From Edolisoma coerulescens (taxonomy: Eukaryota; Chordata; Aves; Passeriformes; Campephagidae): a stretch of DNA of 64,000 nt. The position numbers were made by a program, and so were the translations under genes. The DNA is taken from NCBI GenBank assembly GCA_013397115.1, contig VWZW01005507.1, positions 124,001 through 188,000 of the forward strand, read 5' to 3'. The notes beneath the pieces were generated by a model that did not search any database, was not told the DNA's origin, and saw nothing but the letters and a program-made list of their open reading frames with translations. Shown here one piece after another: positions 26,822 to 64,000 of the stretch; within the stretch, counting starts at the first letter, position 1, and the number at the start of each line of letters is the position of its first letter.

Positions 26822-26884
26822 TTTTTTTTTTTTTTTTTTTTTTGATGATTCCTTTTTTTGAAGGGGGAGAGGGTAGTTTTTATT
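26822..26884 (-). other. AATAAA followed by A22 on the minus strand: possible retroposed or transcript 3' end
   Basis: Reading the minus strand, TGTAAATAAAAACTACC (AATAAA at 26884-26879) is followed 35 nt later by 22 consecutive A (26843-26822). This is the layout of a reverse-transcribed mRNA tail. The body upstream (27000-27450, minus) is not recognised as any gene, so it could equally be a chance A run or the end of an unannotated transcript. Confidence 0.3.
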
Positions 26885-29751
26885 TACAAAATAACATTCA
26901 AAACTGTTTGGTATTTTACAACACAAACATAATCCCTCTTAATCCTGTTACAGAGGGATCCAACACTGGCAAAGTAAATCATCTGGAACCTGCCCCTCCC
27001 AACCCCATCCAACCAGCCTAACGCCCTAACTTCTCAGCAGGGTTTCTCTCCTCTGTCTGCATTTCTTGTAGCTGTTTGCAGGTTTAAAAATACTCTGTGT
27101 TCTACTAGCTTCCAAACAAACTGTCCTCTTTCTAGAAAGGCAACTAAATGGCTCAGCAGACAGCAGTCACATCCTACACACCTACGCCCACAGGCGCACA
27201 CAGCAGCCATGCAGATACTTTAGGTGTCTCTAACACACATAATTTTCCTTATTACCAAGTCCTCATCTCTTCCCTTTCCAATGCCTTTAAATTAAAAGAG
27301 TTATATGTGCACATGCACACACAAGGAGGAGAAAAAAAAGAAGTGTGTAGATTGCTTTATCTGCTTCCAGATCCCTTAAATTAAAGCATTTGGTGATCTC
27401 TGCTTGTTCAGGTCCAGATCCAAAGCCTGTGGAGGTTAGCAGTTAGCGTGGCACACGGAATATTTTGGAGAATAATTATCATCTATATTTCTAGATTTAA
27501 AGTATATCTATAGTAAGTGTGTCATATGGCACAGGCATCTCTCTCAGGGGGCGCTTTACAGTTTGCCGTGCGAACTCTGGCATATTTACTTTTCTTCAGA
27601 AATGAAGGATGTATTTAGTCCATGTAAGCTAATAAAATTTACTTTTCCTAAAAATCAAGTTAAAATCAAGCTTCGTTGATTTGTTTTTTGTTGTAATTTT
27701 CTGTTATATACAGAAATATCACCAAATCTTCAGTGATAATAATTGGTTATTTTTCACTTTACCTTTGCATCAAATCCATTCACTTTTCATAACACGTGCT
27801 CTGTCCACATGAGCACATGGTGCTGAGTATTATCCAGGTTTTTTTCTTGCATTTGTGTCAATCCAGAAAGCTGTAACACACTTTCTTGAGTTCAAAAGCT
27901 GTGTGTTTATGCTACTGTTGGGAATCATTAATATCCTAAAAGTTTTGAGGTTTCTTAGAGGTAACCCACTTTGATTTTTACTTACCTTTTTCAATTTTCT
28001 TTCTTAGTTTCTCCCTGCTGAAATCAGGTCAGATATTTGATGAAGGTAATTTTTTTTTCTTTTTTCATGAGTTATTACACTACTTGTGAATTTTGTTCTG
28101 TTGAGGAATAACATTCAAATATCCTTCCTTGGGGTTATTTTTATATTGCCATTTCTCACCTAGGCTAGGAAAAGAGGAGAATGTATGAAATGAAAGAAGT
28201 TATTAGTTGTGGATTTTTAGAGCTCAACAGACATTGTCTTTTTGTTCAGCTTATCCAGCTGAGTGGTTTATTCAGCTTTGCCATTTGTGAATATTAAAAA
28301 ACCTTTTCTCTGTAACCACCTCAAACCAACACCAACATGAAGATTTGCCATCCCACAAACAGTTGGTGAAATTGCATCAAAAGACTAGAAGTAAGTGATA
28401 TTTTATCAAACTTTGTGTCTTTCAATATGGCCATTTTCTCTTAGGGGAGTTGTAATTCCAGCTCCTTGCCATGTCCCACTCCTTCTAGCGAGCCTTGCCC
28501 TCAAGCACGTAACTCTGCACTGTGCTTGTTCAGCCTCAGGGAGAGGCTGCAGTGTCTCAGGGATCTCCAGAGGGAGAAAGGGGACAAAAAGGGAAATGCC
28601 ACATTCGAGGCAGTGTTCTGGTTAAAGCATCTGGGGTTTCCTCCCTGTTGAGTCAGCTGCTACATCAGGGATTTAGGGTGCACAAAACACTAACAAACAA
28701 AAGCAGATTGTTGTAATGACAAACTGCATGAGATTGAGCCTTTCATTGCATTATTTCAAGAACAATTAATTCTAGAAAAGTCAATTTCCAAAAATATCAG
28801 AGCAATGCAATATATTAAACATAATTACTGAAGTAATTTTCAGCCAGCTCATAGAAGACCCTGCATGCAGTGGAGGAGGGTACAAAGACAGCTGCAACGA
28901 AACATTTCAAAATTTCTGTCCTTTAAGCTTCCCATTTGGCAAAAAGTTCCAATAGTTTGGGTTTTGATCTTTGTTCAAGACAAAAAGAGATGTCAAAACA
29001 CATTCCTTCACAGCAATAGTTATATTTTTGATCAGCTTTAATGGCTTTTGGAAGTATGAGTTTCTTCAGATAGGGTGCATTCTTGTCAAATACAAAACAT
29101 AATACCTCCATTAATATCTTCATTATTTTCTTATATGTTTCTCATCCTTTGCAAATATCCTTGTATTTGTATGTTTCCATTGTGACGCATTTTCCAATAT
29201 GATTATTGCCCTCCCCCAGTAGGCTTTGACATTGCAGAATGATTGTGCTGTCACAAATACTGAAATGCCCGAATAGACACGATTGGAAATGGTCAGCAGA
29301 TTAAAAGTGTTTGCTTGAAGTTTATTCTTTGGTTTGAAGTAGTGGGGGGAAATATTTGCATAAATGAATTTTTAATAGATACCAAAAATAAAAAGCTGCT
29401 AAAGAAAATGTAGCTTGTCTGCATTATCATGCAATTTTAATTATGCAAGCATTTATGTTCTTTCTGTATTTTGACTTAGGGCCATGTGAGACACATGAGT
29501 GAACTGTCACTCATGCAGAATTAATTCTAATTTGTCCATATAGGGGAAAAAACCCTGGGAAAATATGATAACGCTTTTCATTGGCAGCAAACCCTAGTTG
29601 TTGTTAGTCATTTGAGAAAATTATTGTTAGCAGACTATCCAAATTCTGTAGGTCAAAGCCTTCTTAAAAAGTGGTGTATTAGCACATGACTAAATCCACT
29701 ACAGGAATGGATTTTATCTACTAAGGAACTGTATCCGTCTGTACCATAACG

Positions 29752-29757
29752 TTTATT
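29752..29757 (-). promoter_or_regulatory. Candidate distal poly(A) hexamer AATAAA
   Basis: AATAAA on the SNAP25 strand about 1.55 kb after the stop codon, preceded on that strand by an A-rich stretch. It could give a slightly longer 3' UTR than the ATTAAA at 30067-30072. Motif only. Confidence 0.25.
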
Positions 29758-30066
29758 TCTTTTTTTTTTCCCCTTGAACAAGAGAAAAATATTTTGATTC
29801 AGTGTTTGGCAATTCAAGCCAGGTTATTTAAAATAATAGTCACTTGGAATGTACCAAGTGTAAAATGCTATTTTTAGTGTAGTTACTTTTCTGCAGTATT
29901 GCAAACCAAAATCTTTAGTTTCCCACTAAATACAATACAAAAGCAGTTTGTAAAGAGTCTTTAGACTTAACACTTCTTCTCCCAGGTAAGTGTCAAATAA
30001 GTAGTTGTCACTGACACGTAGGGCAACAAATGGATAAAGCAAGCATGGATTCTGAGATCTATAATT

Positions 30067-30072
30067 TTTAAT
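30067..30072 (-). promoter_or_regulatory. SNAP25: Probable poly(A) signal ATTAAA of SNAP25
   Basis: The minus strand reads ATTATTAAAAATTATAG here, after GTAGCTAGTTTAAAG. This closely resembles the end of mammalian SNAP25 mRNA as I recall it. ATTAAA is the commonest variant poly(A) hexamer. It places cleavage at roughly 30040-30057. Confidence 0.65.
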
Positions 30073-30248
30073 AATCTTTAAACTAGCTACAAAATGTCAA
30101 TCACTTCACAAACTGACAGGAGACATAAGGAATTTTCATATTACATGCTGTAAATGATATTTATCTCACAGTTTATCTAGAGTTCATTCATTTAGGTTTT
30201 TTAATTATTTTTTAATTGTCAGCTACTAAACATCTCAGCGATTTGGTG

Positions 30249-30255
30249 TGCATAG
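30249..30255 (-). promoter_or_regulatory. miR-153 seed match in SNAP25 3' UTR
   Basis: The minus strand reads CTATGCA, complementary to nucleotides 2-8 of miR-153, inside the conserved block AGAGCTATGCACACC. miR-153 has been reported to regulate SNAP25 in vertebrates. The seed match is seen directly. Its use in this species is inferred. Confidence 0.5.
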
Positions 30256-30459
30256 CTCTAGGTAAGCAACAGAGAACTGTACCGATAACAAACCACATGG
30301 GGATAGCGACTAGTAAGAGAGAGCCTTATAAAAATTACATTTCTTTGCACCATTTCATATGGTAGTTGTTTCCTCCAAAAGATAGTCTTCAAAAGCAGCA
30401 GACAAACCCAATATATTACACTTATTTCTTTTTGTCTTTGACATATTTTCAGCCAAGCT

Positions 30460-30465
30460 TTTATT
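30460..30465 (-). promoter_or_regulatory. Candidate internal poly(A) hexamer AATAAA
   Basis: A TTTATT on the plus strand is AATAAA on the SNAP25 strand, about 840 nt into the 3' UTR. It could give a shorter 3' end that would lack the miR-153 seed match further on. Only the hexamer is seen, with no independent support. Confidence 0.25.
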
Positions 30466-30698
30466 TTGCTGGCAATGGCTAAATGGTGAGTGCCAAATCC
30501 CTCTTTTTTTCATAATTAAAAAAAATGATCATGATTAATAACTATATATATATCAACAAGAAAAAAGTGGCACAACTGCAAACTTGCTGGTATAACATAG
30601 TCCCAAAAGAGTCCGAATACTGAGCATGCTTTTGTTGTCATTGTTGGTGTGCTACTGCCATGGGAAAATTCTTGTTTAAGTAGGAGTCTAAAAGTCTA

Positions 30699-30704
30699 TT
30701 TATT
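30699..30704 (-). promoter_or_regulatory. Candidate internal poly(A) hexamer AATAAA
   Basis: AATAAA on the minus strand, about 600 nt into the 3' UTR, within GAGGAATAAATAGAC. It is a possible proximal poly(A) signal on motif alone. Confidence 0.25.
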
Positions 30705-31100
30705 CCTCATGCATAAATGCATAAATCACATCACTTTTTAGTGCAATGCTTGTTATAGTAATATAATTCCACATTGTCTAATCATGAAATCATAACAACA
30801 GATAATGGCAATGAAGAACTGAAGACAGCAGGTTTAAGTGCTTAAACATCATGATACCCAAAGACAGGAGCATGGCAGTAGCTCTGTGGAATGTCACAGT
30901 TTTACAAGAACAATACTGTATATTTAAAGGTTAACAGCACGTTTAGCATTCCAACAGTGTTGTCATTCAGCAAACATCATTAAAAAAACAGAAAAATGAG
31001 GAGAGGGAAAAAAAAGGAAAGGAATCCAAAACAGAAACAAGGAAAGGAAAGGAAAAACCCCAAAAAACATCATAGTGAGCTATAGCCATCAAATCTGCAC

Positions 31101-31108
31101 TATGTACA
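31101..31108 (-). promoter_or_regulatory. Pumilio-type element TGTACATA in SNAP25 3' UTR
   Basis: The minus strand reads TGTACATA, an exact match to the TGTANATA consensus bound by Pumilio proteins, about 200 nt after the stop codon. The same octamer occurs at the equivalent place in mammalian SNAP25 as I recall, which suggests conservation. Binding itself is inferred. Confidence 0.5.
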
Positions 31109-31303
31109 ACCTTTGGAAAGAAAGATATCTAGAAAAAAATAATTACAAGTATCATTTTTGGAAAGCTGACAAACTACACAGGACAACATTTACAATGGGG
31201 CTGATATGTGCATGTGTGCAAACCTAGTAGATAAATACCATGATAAAAGCATGAAGGTGCTGCCCTGCTGGACAGCATTAAAAGGAAATGCACTTCTCTG
31301 CAT

Positions 31304-59306
<28,003 letters not shown>

Positions 59307-62300
59307 CTGGAAGACAGCAAAAAGGAAGAGAAAGAGTGTGGTTAGGAGCTGTGCTTAAAGGTCAGTCCCACAAAAGTGCTTTTATTACATCAGTGTCCTC
59401 ACCCAAACTCTCGTTCAGGATAGTAATTCCTATGTAGTAGAGAGCTAATCCTTCCTTTTTTCTTAACCTTTCAAATGCAATTCATATGGAAGCTGGACAC
59501 TCAGGAGATGTTATTTGCTGCCAGAAACAATCTTGAAAGCCATTCATTCTTCTCTGGAATTAAAAGGCTTAATGTGAAGGAGGTCAAGGTCAAGCCTATG
59601 CCGCTCATGTCCTATGTTTCAGCTGCATTGCTTGGAGGGCTGGATGCTCCAGCTAAAACATTTGCAATTATATTAAAGACTATGAAACTTTGAGGATTTT
59701 TATCAGCTAATGACTTGTCCACCATGCTATAGTTCAGACTATGAAATAATATTTACAGCTAGACTGGGAGAAGTATACCTGGGAGAATCCTTCATTTTGG
59801 GGGAAGCGACGGTAGGACCTAACTGATACTTTCAACTTCTCCACAAAGTGGGTCAGATTCTGCTCTTGGTTATCCCTCTTGATACAGAATGACACCCCCG
59901 AGCTGGTCCTAACCAGAGGTCAGGATGCAGCCCATTAATCCTCATTTGGGTAGGGTTTCTTTTTTGTTACAAATTCAAGCTAGCTCTGATTACTGAGCAT
60001 GACTTGATTAAGAAAGGCAGGCCCTCCTACCATCTGTCAGGTCTTTATAACAACAACACTGGCTTATTTCTTCGCTTGATTCAAGCATGGCACATTGCAA
60101 ATTACTGCTCACTGAATGTGAGATTTGTTCATTGCAGGAAAACCTAATTGCAGGTGCAGAGGAGGTGGGGAAGTTGTGGGGGACTGCAAGTAAACAGCCA
60201 TAAAGCAGATGCCATCATGCTCAATTACAGAAAGAGGACAAAAGCAGCCCCTTTCAGCAAAGCTGCTCTGAGAAGGCAGGATCCCGGGGGCTGTTTTCTG
60301 TCCTGTCTTTGCGATATGTGCAGTCTTTATGAAACAAGATAAGTCAGGGCAGAGCTTGGCTCTAAAGTTTTTGTAATAACAACTCTGTTTAAATGGAAGT
60401 TACTAAATATTGGAGATTAAACCATTCCTCACTTTGATGGTGCTCTCCATCAGGACATCAGGAGTATGGACTGAGCAGGTACAGCTGAGTGGCAGCAATA
60501 TTTCCTGGAGCACACCCTGTTTGCTTAGAAAGGTATAAGGAAAGCAGACAGCTCCTTGCATTTCCTCTGCAGCTTCAGCAACAGATTTGCTGTTTTTCTT
60601 ATCTAAGAGGGAATATGTGACCTTCATGCCTTCACATTAGCTGTGCCCTCACTCATGGTTGCTTTTCCTCTTCAAAGCTACAGCAGGAAGAAATACATCT
60701 CGAGGAGTCAGCCCTGCAGCTACTGGCACGGCATTCTACTTTCATCACTGAGCACATAGCCACATCCTTGTCAGAGGGAGGCTGACATTCTGTGATGGGT
60801 CACACCATGTGTAGGAGCCCAAATGTCTGCTGGAGAAGGAGGCCACCTGGTCCTGCCAGCTGCGTGGTCACAGCAGTGTGAAGGACCAAGCTTAGGCAAC
60901 TCATCTGCAGCCCCGGCTGATGCAAAGGCAGAGCTTAATTTCATGGCTAATACTCAGGCTGGTATCAAACACTTCAAGGATGCTCACAAACAGCAGGAAA
61001 TGAGCTTTGCAAAAAAATGGTGCCACTCAGATATTTAGGAGGAAAAGATAAACCGGGAACTGGTCTCTTCCTGAAGGGCATGTGAAAGTGTGGAGGTACT
61101 CTCAAGGCCACCCCAACCTTCCCACCCTGCTGCTGTGCTGCTGGTGCCCTTCGTGGCACATCATGCAGCTCCAGGAAGACACTTCTCCTGGCCAGCAAAT
61201 GGAGCATGCTCAGGTGGGATAAAAAGAAGCTATTTTGGTAAAGAACTGTGCTCCAAACTCCTGTCCCACTTGGCACAGGCTGGCTCTAGCACTGGTCACT
61301 GCTTCACAAATTATGGGTTTTTCCCAGATTGAGGCACAACCCAGCACTGAAATATTTCTGGCATAGCTTCTGTACCAGAACACCAAGATTAAGTCTGTGG
61401 ACCTAGGTTTGGAGCACCTAGTTAAAGTATTCTCCTCTGCCTGGACCCCTTGCTACACTTGCACTGGCAGAATAGCAGCACTGAGCTTTAGCAAATATCA
61501 GGACAATTTGTTTAGGACTTTGGGACTGATCTAATTGGTAAATACGTATAGATGCTGAGGGGCAGGAAAGTGGCTCTGTGCTGTGTCTGTTGGTAGCATC
61601 TCACTAGCTGTAAAGTGGGAGGTGATGCATCAGTGAGAGGGTGGGATGCTGACAGGGAATTTGTTTCATTCTCTGAGCATATCCAGTGTGAGCTGAATAA
61701 TTACAGACCTGTAAGCGAGTGGAGGTGACATGAGGGCGTCTACTGACAATAGCAATTTATGTATTGACTGTTGGTCAGTCTCTGCAGATAAAAAAAACTG
61801 CACAGAAAATTCTGTTCTCAGGTAGATTCCAGTGTGACTTTTGATGTTTTCCTTATTAATTTTTGTGATCATGAGCCAGTGGTGGTGATGGGTGATGCAA
61901 AAAAAAAAGAAACAATGGGGAGAAACTTTCACAGAAGCACAGAATGGTTTGGGTTGGAAGGTTCTTTAAAGATCATCTCATTCCAACCCCCTGCCATGGA
62001 CAGGGACACCTTTCACTAGACCATGTTGCTCAGAGTTCCATCCAACCAGACCTTGAACACTTGCAGGGATGGGGCATCCACAGCTTCTCTGGGCAACCTG
62101 TTCCAGTGACTCACCATCCTCACAGTCAAGAATTTCTTCCTAATGTTTAATCTAAACCTACTCCATGTCAGTTTGAAGCCATCGTCCCTTGGCTTGTCAC
62201 TCCATGCTCTTGTGGGGTTTTTTTTAGTTACCCTTCTTGGTTTGTTAGAACCATCAGTTGGCATCTTAGTGACAGACGCATCTTATTTTGCATCAAGCTA

Positions 62301-64000
62301 AAAAAAAGTGTCAGAGCTTGTAACTGGAGAGATGTTGTGCAGCAAGTGATCGAACTTGACAGGTTTATTGAGATTGTTTCGTATTTGTAAAGCACTTAGA
62401 ATGGATTGAGAAATAGCAAAAAGGGTTCTTCCAGACAAGTCATTTTACATCAAGTTTTAGTCATAAACAGAAGCGCCCTGCAGCTGTGCTGATTCAACTT
62501 TATTTAATAGAAAACCATGCCCAAGAATCAATAAAGGTTACTGATTTGCACACAGTATGATAAACTACCTATATTTTGTAGGTGGCAGGGAATGAGTTTA
62601 ATTTTTTTTCAGATTTTGCAATTTATAATGTGGAATAGGACAGATTAGAGATAGGATTTTCCTTGAAAAGTCCTGTTTAGGCTGAAATGCCATTCCAGTG
62701 TCATGAATTTTCAACAACAAACCCTGTTATCAAAAATAATCCTGTAAAGAGAAGAATTATGTTTTAAAGGGAATTATTGCTCTGAAGTAAAATTAACAGT
62801 TCTCCCTCTATGCTGTTTCTTAGGAACACCTATAGTTCTCCTGATGTTTTAAAACATTGAAAATGAATGATTTCAGGAATGGTCAAGGAAAATTAAACCA
62901 TGATGGATTTTCTCTTACCGATACTAGACAGACTTTCAAAAGCAAAAGGTCTGGCTTGGGCCCACTGAAACCTGCTCTTGTTTTAGTCGAACAGAAAAAG
63001 GCCCAAGATAGTATTGAAGACTTGGGGCAATAAATTCCTTGCAGAATTTATATTTTTGGTACTAGTTGATATTTTGCATTCTGTTCTCATTCAAGTTAAT
63101 TTGAACCAAGTATCAAAATCCTATGATTGCCTTAGGAACCTCTAATGTAACCGGAATAAACTCTCCAAAGCGTAATCTGTACTTTTAACTTAAACTACAT
63201 TTCATTTTATCTATGGTCCCTGCAGAGATGACAGATCAGAAAACCAAAGTAGGGATGTAACATGTTAAGGTCTTTAGATCTAAAACCCTGATTAAAAAAA
63301 AGAAAAGGTTGCTACAGAAGTTACAGCCACTACATTCACTCGATTTGTGTTCATACTTGCAGTAATTGCCTGTACAAATTCAACCTCAAAATTTCAGGAG
63401 GAAAAATGGTTTTTCCATTTCGGAAAAGGGAAAGGAAATCCTCTGGGCTCACACACAAACATCCACGGTGCTCTTTGAAAAGGAGAAAAAAGCCCAAACA
63501 TTGCCACAAAATACTGTGTACGGCATGTTCCAGGCTGTGCTCTGTCTCCTACACAATGCAAGTAACTCCAGGCTCTTGGGTGATTTACATCAAATTCCCT
63601 GCAGACACTCTTGTACCTTATGCCAGTGCTTGTAGAGAAGGACAACAGACTGAATGTTAGAGAGAAATACAAAGAGACGCTGGCTAATGGAAATACATTT
63701 CCTATTATACTTTGAATTCTGCATCTGCTATTTCAGTAGTGCTAAGATGTTATAAAGAATCCTATATCAAAACATTATAGAATCCATATGGAGTTATACT
63801 GAAGGCTCAGAGAGACCTGCGTCTATCCCCAGAGGAAGAGAGATACAGTGAGTGACCTTTGAAAGCAAATATTTGCTTCACAGTGATATAAACACTTCAA
63901 TGCAATAAATACAGGAAAATGAAAATGCTGCAATTTACTGGGGCGAAGGCAACACAGCAATAAAATGTTCTTTTTTAAGCACTCTCCCTGTTATTAAAGG
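59307..64000 (-). other. SNAP25: SNAP25 intron 1, 3' part (gene continues past the window)
   Basis: Sequence upstream of the exon 2 acceptor. It contains one CR1 fragment (61929-62220) and otherwise AT-rich unique DNA. No CpG-rich block or other promoter-like exon is seen, so the transcription start should lie beyond 64000, consistent with the very long intron 1 of the mammalian gene. Confidence 0.75.
61929..62220 (-). mobile_element. CR1 LINE fragment with partly open reverse-transcriptase C-terminus
   Basis: The minus strand carries the end of the CR1 ORF2 frame and the 3' tail. The frame 62264-62016 is open for 82 codons to its stop. From about 62214 on it reads as the CR1 protein end: RFRLNIRKKFLTVRMVSHW, NRLPREAVDAPSL and FKVWLDGTLSNMV. 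The tail AACCTTCCAACCCAAACCAT follows. It is a dead 5'-truncated insertion in SNAP25 intron 1, lying in the same sense as SNAP25. Confidence 0.93.

Larger units (their letters stand above)
24603..30046. other. Region just beyond the SNAP25 3' end, no protein gene recognised
   Basis: Holds an A/C low-complexity stretch (25741-25816) and a T22 run preceded, on the minus strand, by AATAAA (26822-26884). AATAAA also occurs on the minus strand at 29752-29757, which could serve a longer SNAP25 3' UTR. No coding gene is recognised. Confidence 0.55.
30047..31303 (-). other. SNAP25: SNAP25 3' untranslated region (end approximate)
   Basis: About 1.25 kb of AT-rich sequence follows the stop codon. Several blocks match my recollection of the mammalian SNAP25 3' UTR. 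Examples on the minus strand are GTTGTACATAGT (near 31102), ATCATGATTAGACAATGTGG-like sequence near 30775, GCATGCTCAGTATT near 30621 and AGAGCTATGCACACCAAAT near 30250. The length agrees with the mammalian 3' UTR. The cleavage site is inferred from the ATTAAA signal at 30067-30072 and could differ by tens of bases. Additional AATAAA hexamers occur within it. An imperfect pyrimidine-rich stretch (purine-rich on the plus strand) is seen at about 30983-31061. Confidence 0.85.

Noticed and set aside
28923..29123. 66-codon minus-strand frame with protein-like composition
   Set aside because: It has a stop closely upstream, no splice signals and no known domain. It lies just past the SNAP25 3' end, so chance is likely.
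59307..64000. Search for the non-coding exon 1 and promoter of SNAP25
   Set aside because: No CpG-rich block or donor-bearing leader exon could be supported. The mammalian intron 1 is tens of kb, so exon 1 should lie outside the window.

Overview
The window is vertebrate nuclear DNA, almost certainly from a bird. It holds one recognisable protein-coding gene, SNAP25, on the minus strand. The avian call rests on five degraded CR1 (chicken repeat 1) LINE copies whose ends carry the familiar avian form (a block like CCCTTCCAACCCAAACCATTC followed by a TTCTATGA-type tail), on a low density of other repeats, and on compact introns. I cannot name the species.

SNAP25 (synaptosomal-associated protein of 25 kDa, the plasma-membrane Qb/Qc SNARE of synaptic exocytosis) runs from about 59306 down to about 30047. 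Every coding exon is present: exon 2 with the ATG (59172-59243 coding), exon 3 (58487-58528), exon 4 (50162-50210), the tandem alternative exons 5a (42001-42118) and 5b (41746-41863), exon 6 (37856-37981), exon 7 (35594-35738) and exon 8 (31304-31372 coding). With either exon 5 the lengths sum to 621 nt, giving 206 residues plus stop, and all junctions are GT-AG and in phase. The translation matches mammalian SNAP-25 as I remember it at every residue checked. The non-coding exon 1 and the promoter are not in the window. They should lie beyond 64000, because mammalian intron 1 is very long.

Regions: 1-30046 is downstream intergenic DNA with four CR1 tails, simple repeats and no supportable gene. 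In mammals the next gene downstream is MKKS, and no MKKS exon is visible here. 30047-31303 is the SNAP25 3' UTR, recognised from blocks matching the mammalian 3' UTR as I recall it, including a Pumilio-type site, a miR-153 seed match and an ATTAAA poly(A) signal. 31304-59306 is the exon-intron body. 59307-64000 is the 3' part of intron 1 and carries a CR1 fragment with an 82-codon open frame.

The most interesting biology is splicing control. Exons 5a and 5b are both 118 nt, share a weak CAA|GTAGGT donor and are 137 nt apart. Joining both creates an early stop, so the reading frame enforces mutual exclusion. Two GCATG motifs lie about 95 nt downstream of 5b. Exon 4 has an unusual acceptor with a 42-nt uninterrupted pyrimidine tract lying well upstream, consistent with a distant branch point. 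I found no wholly new biological system. The findings are mostly specific, testable observations about splicing, RNA structure and repeats.
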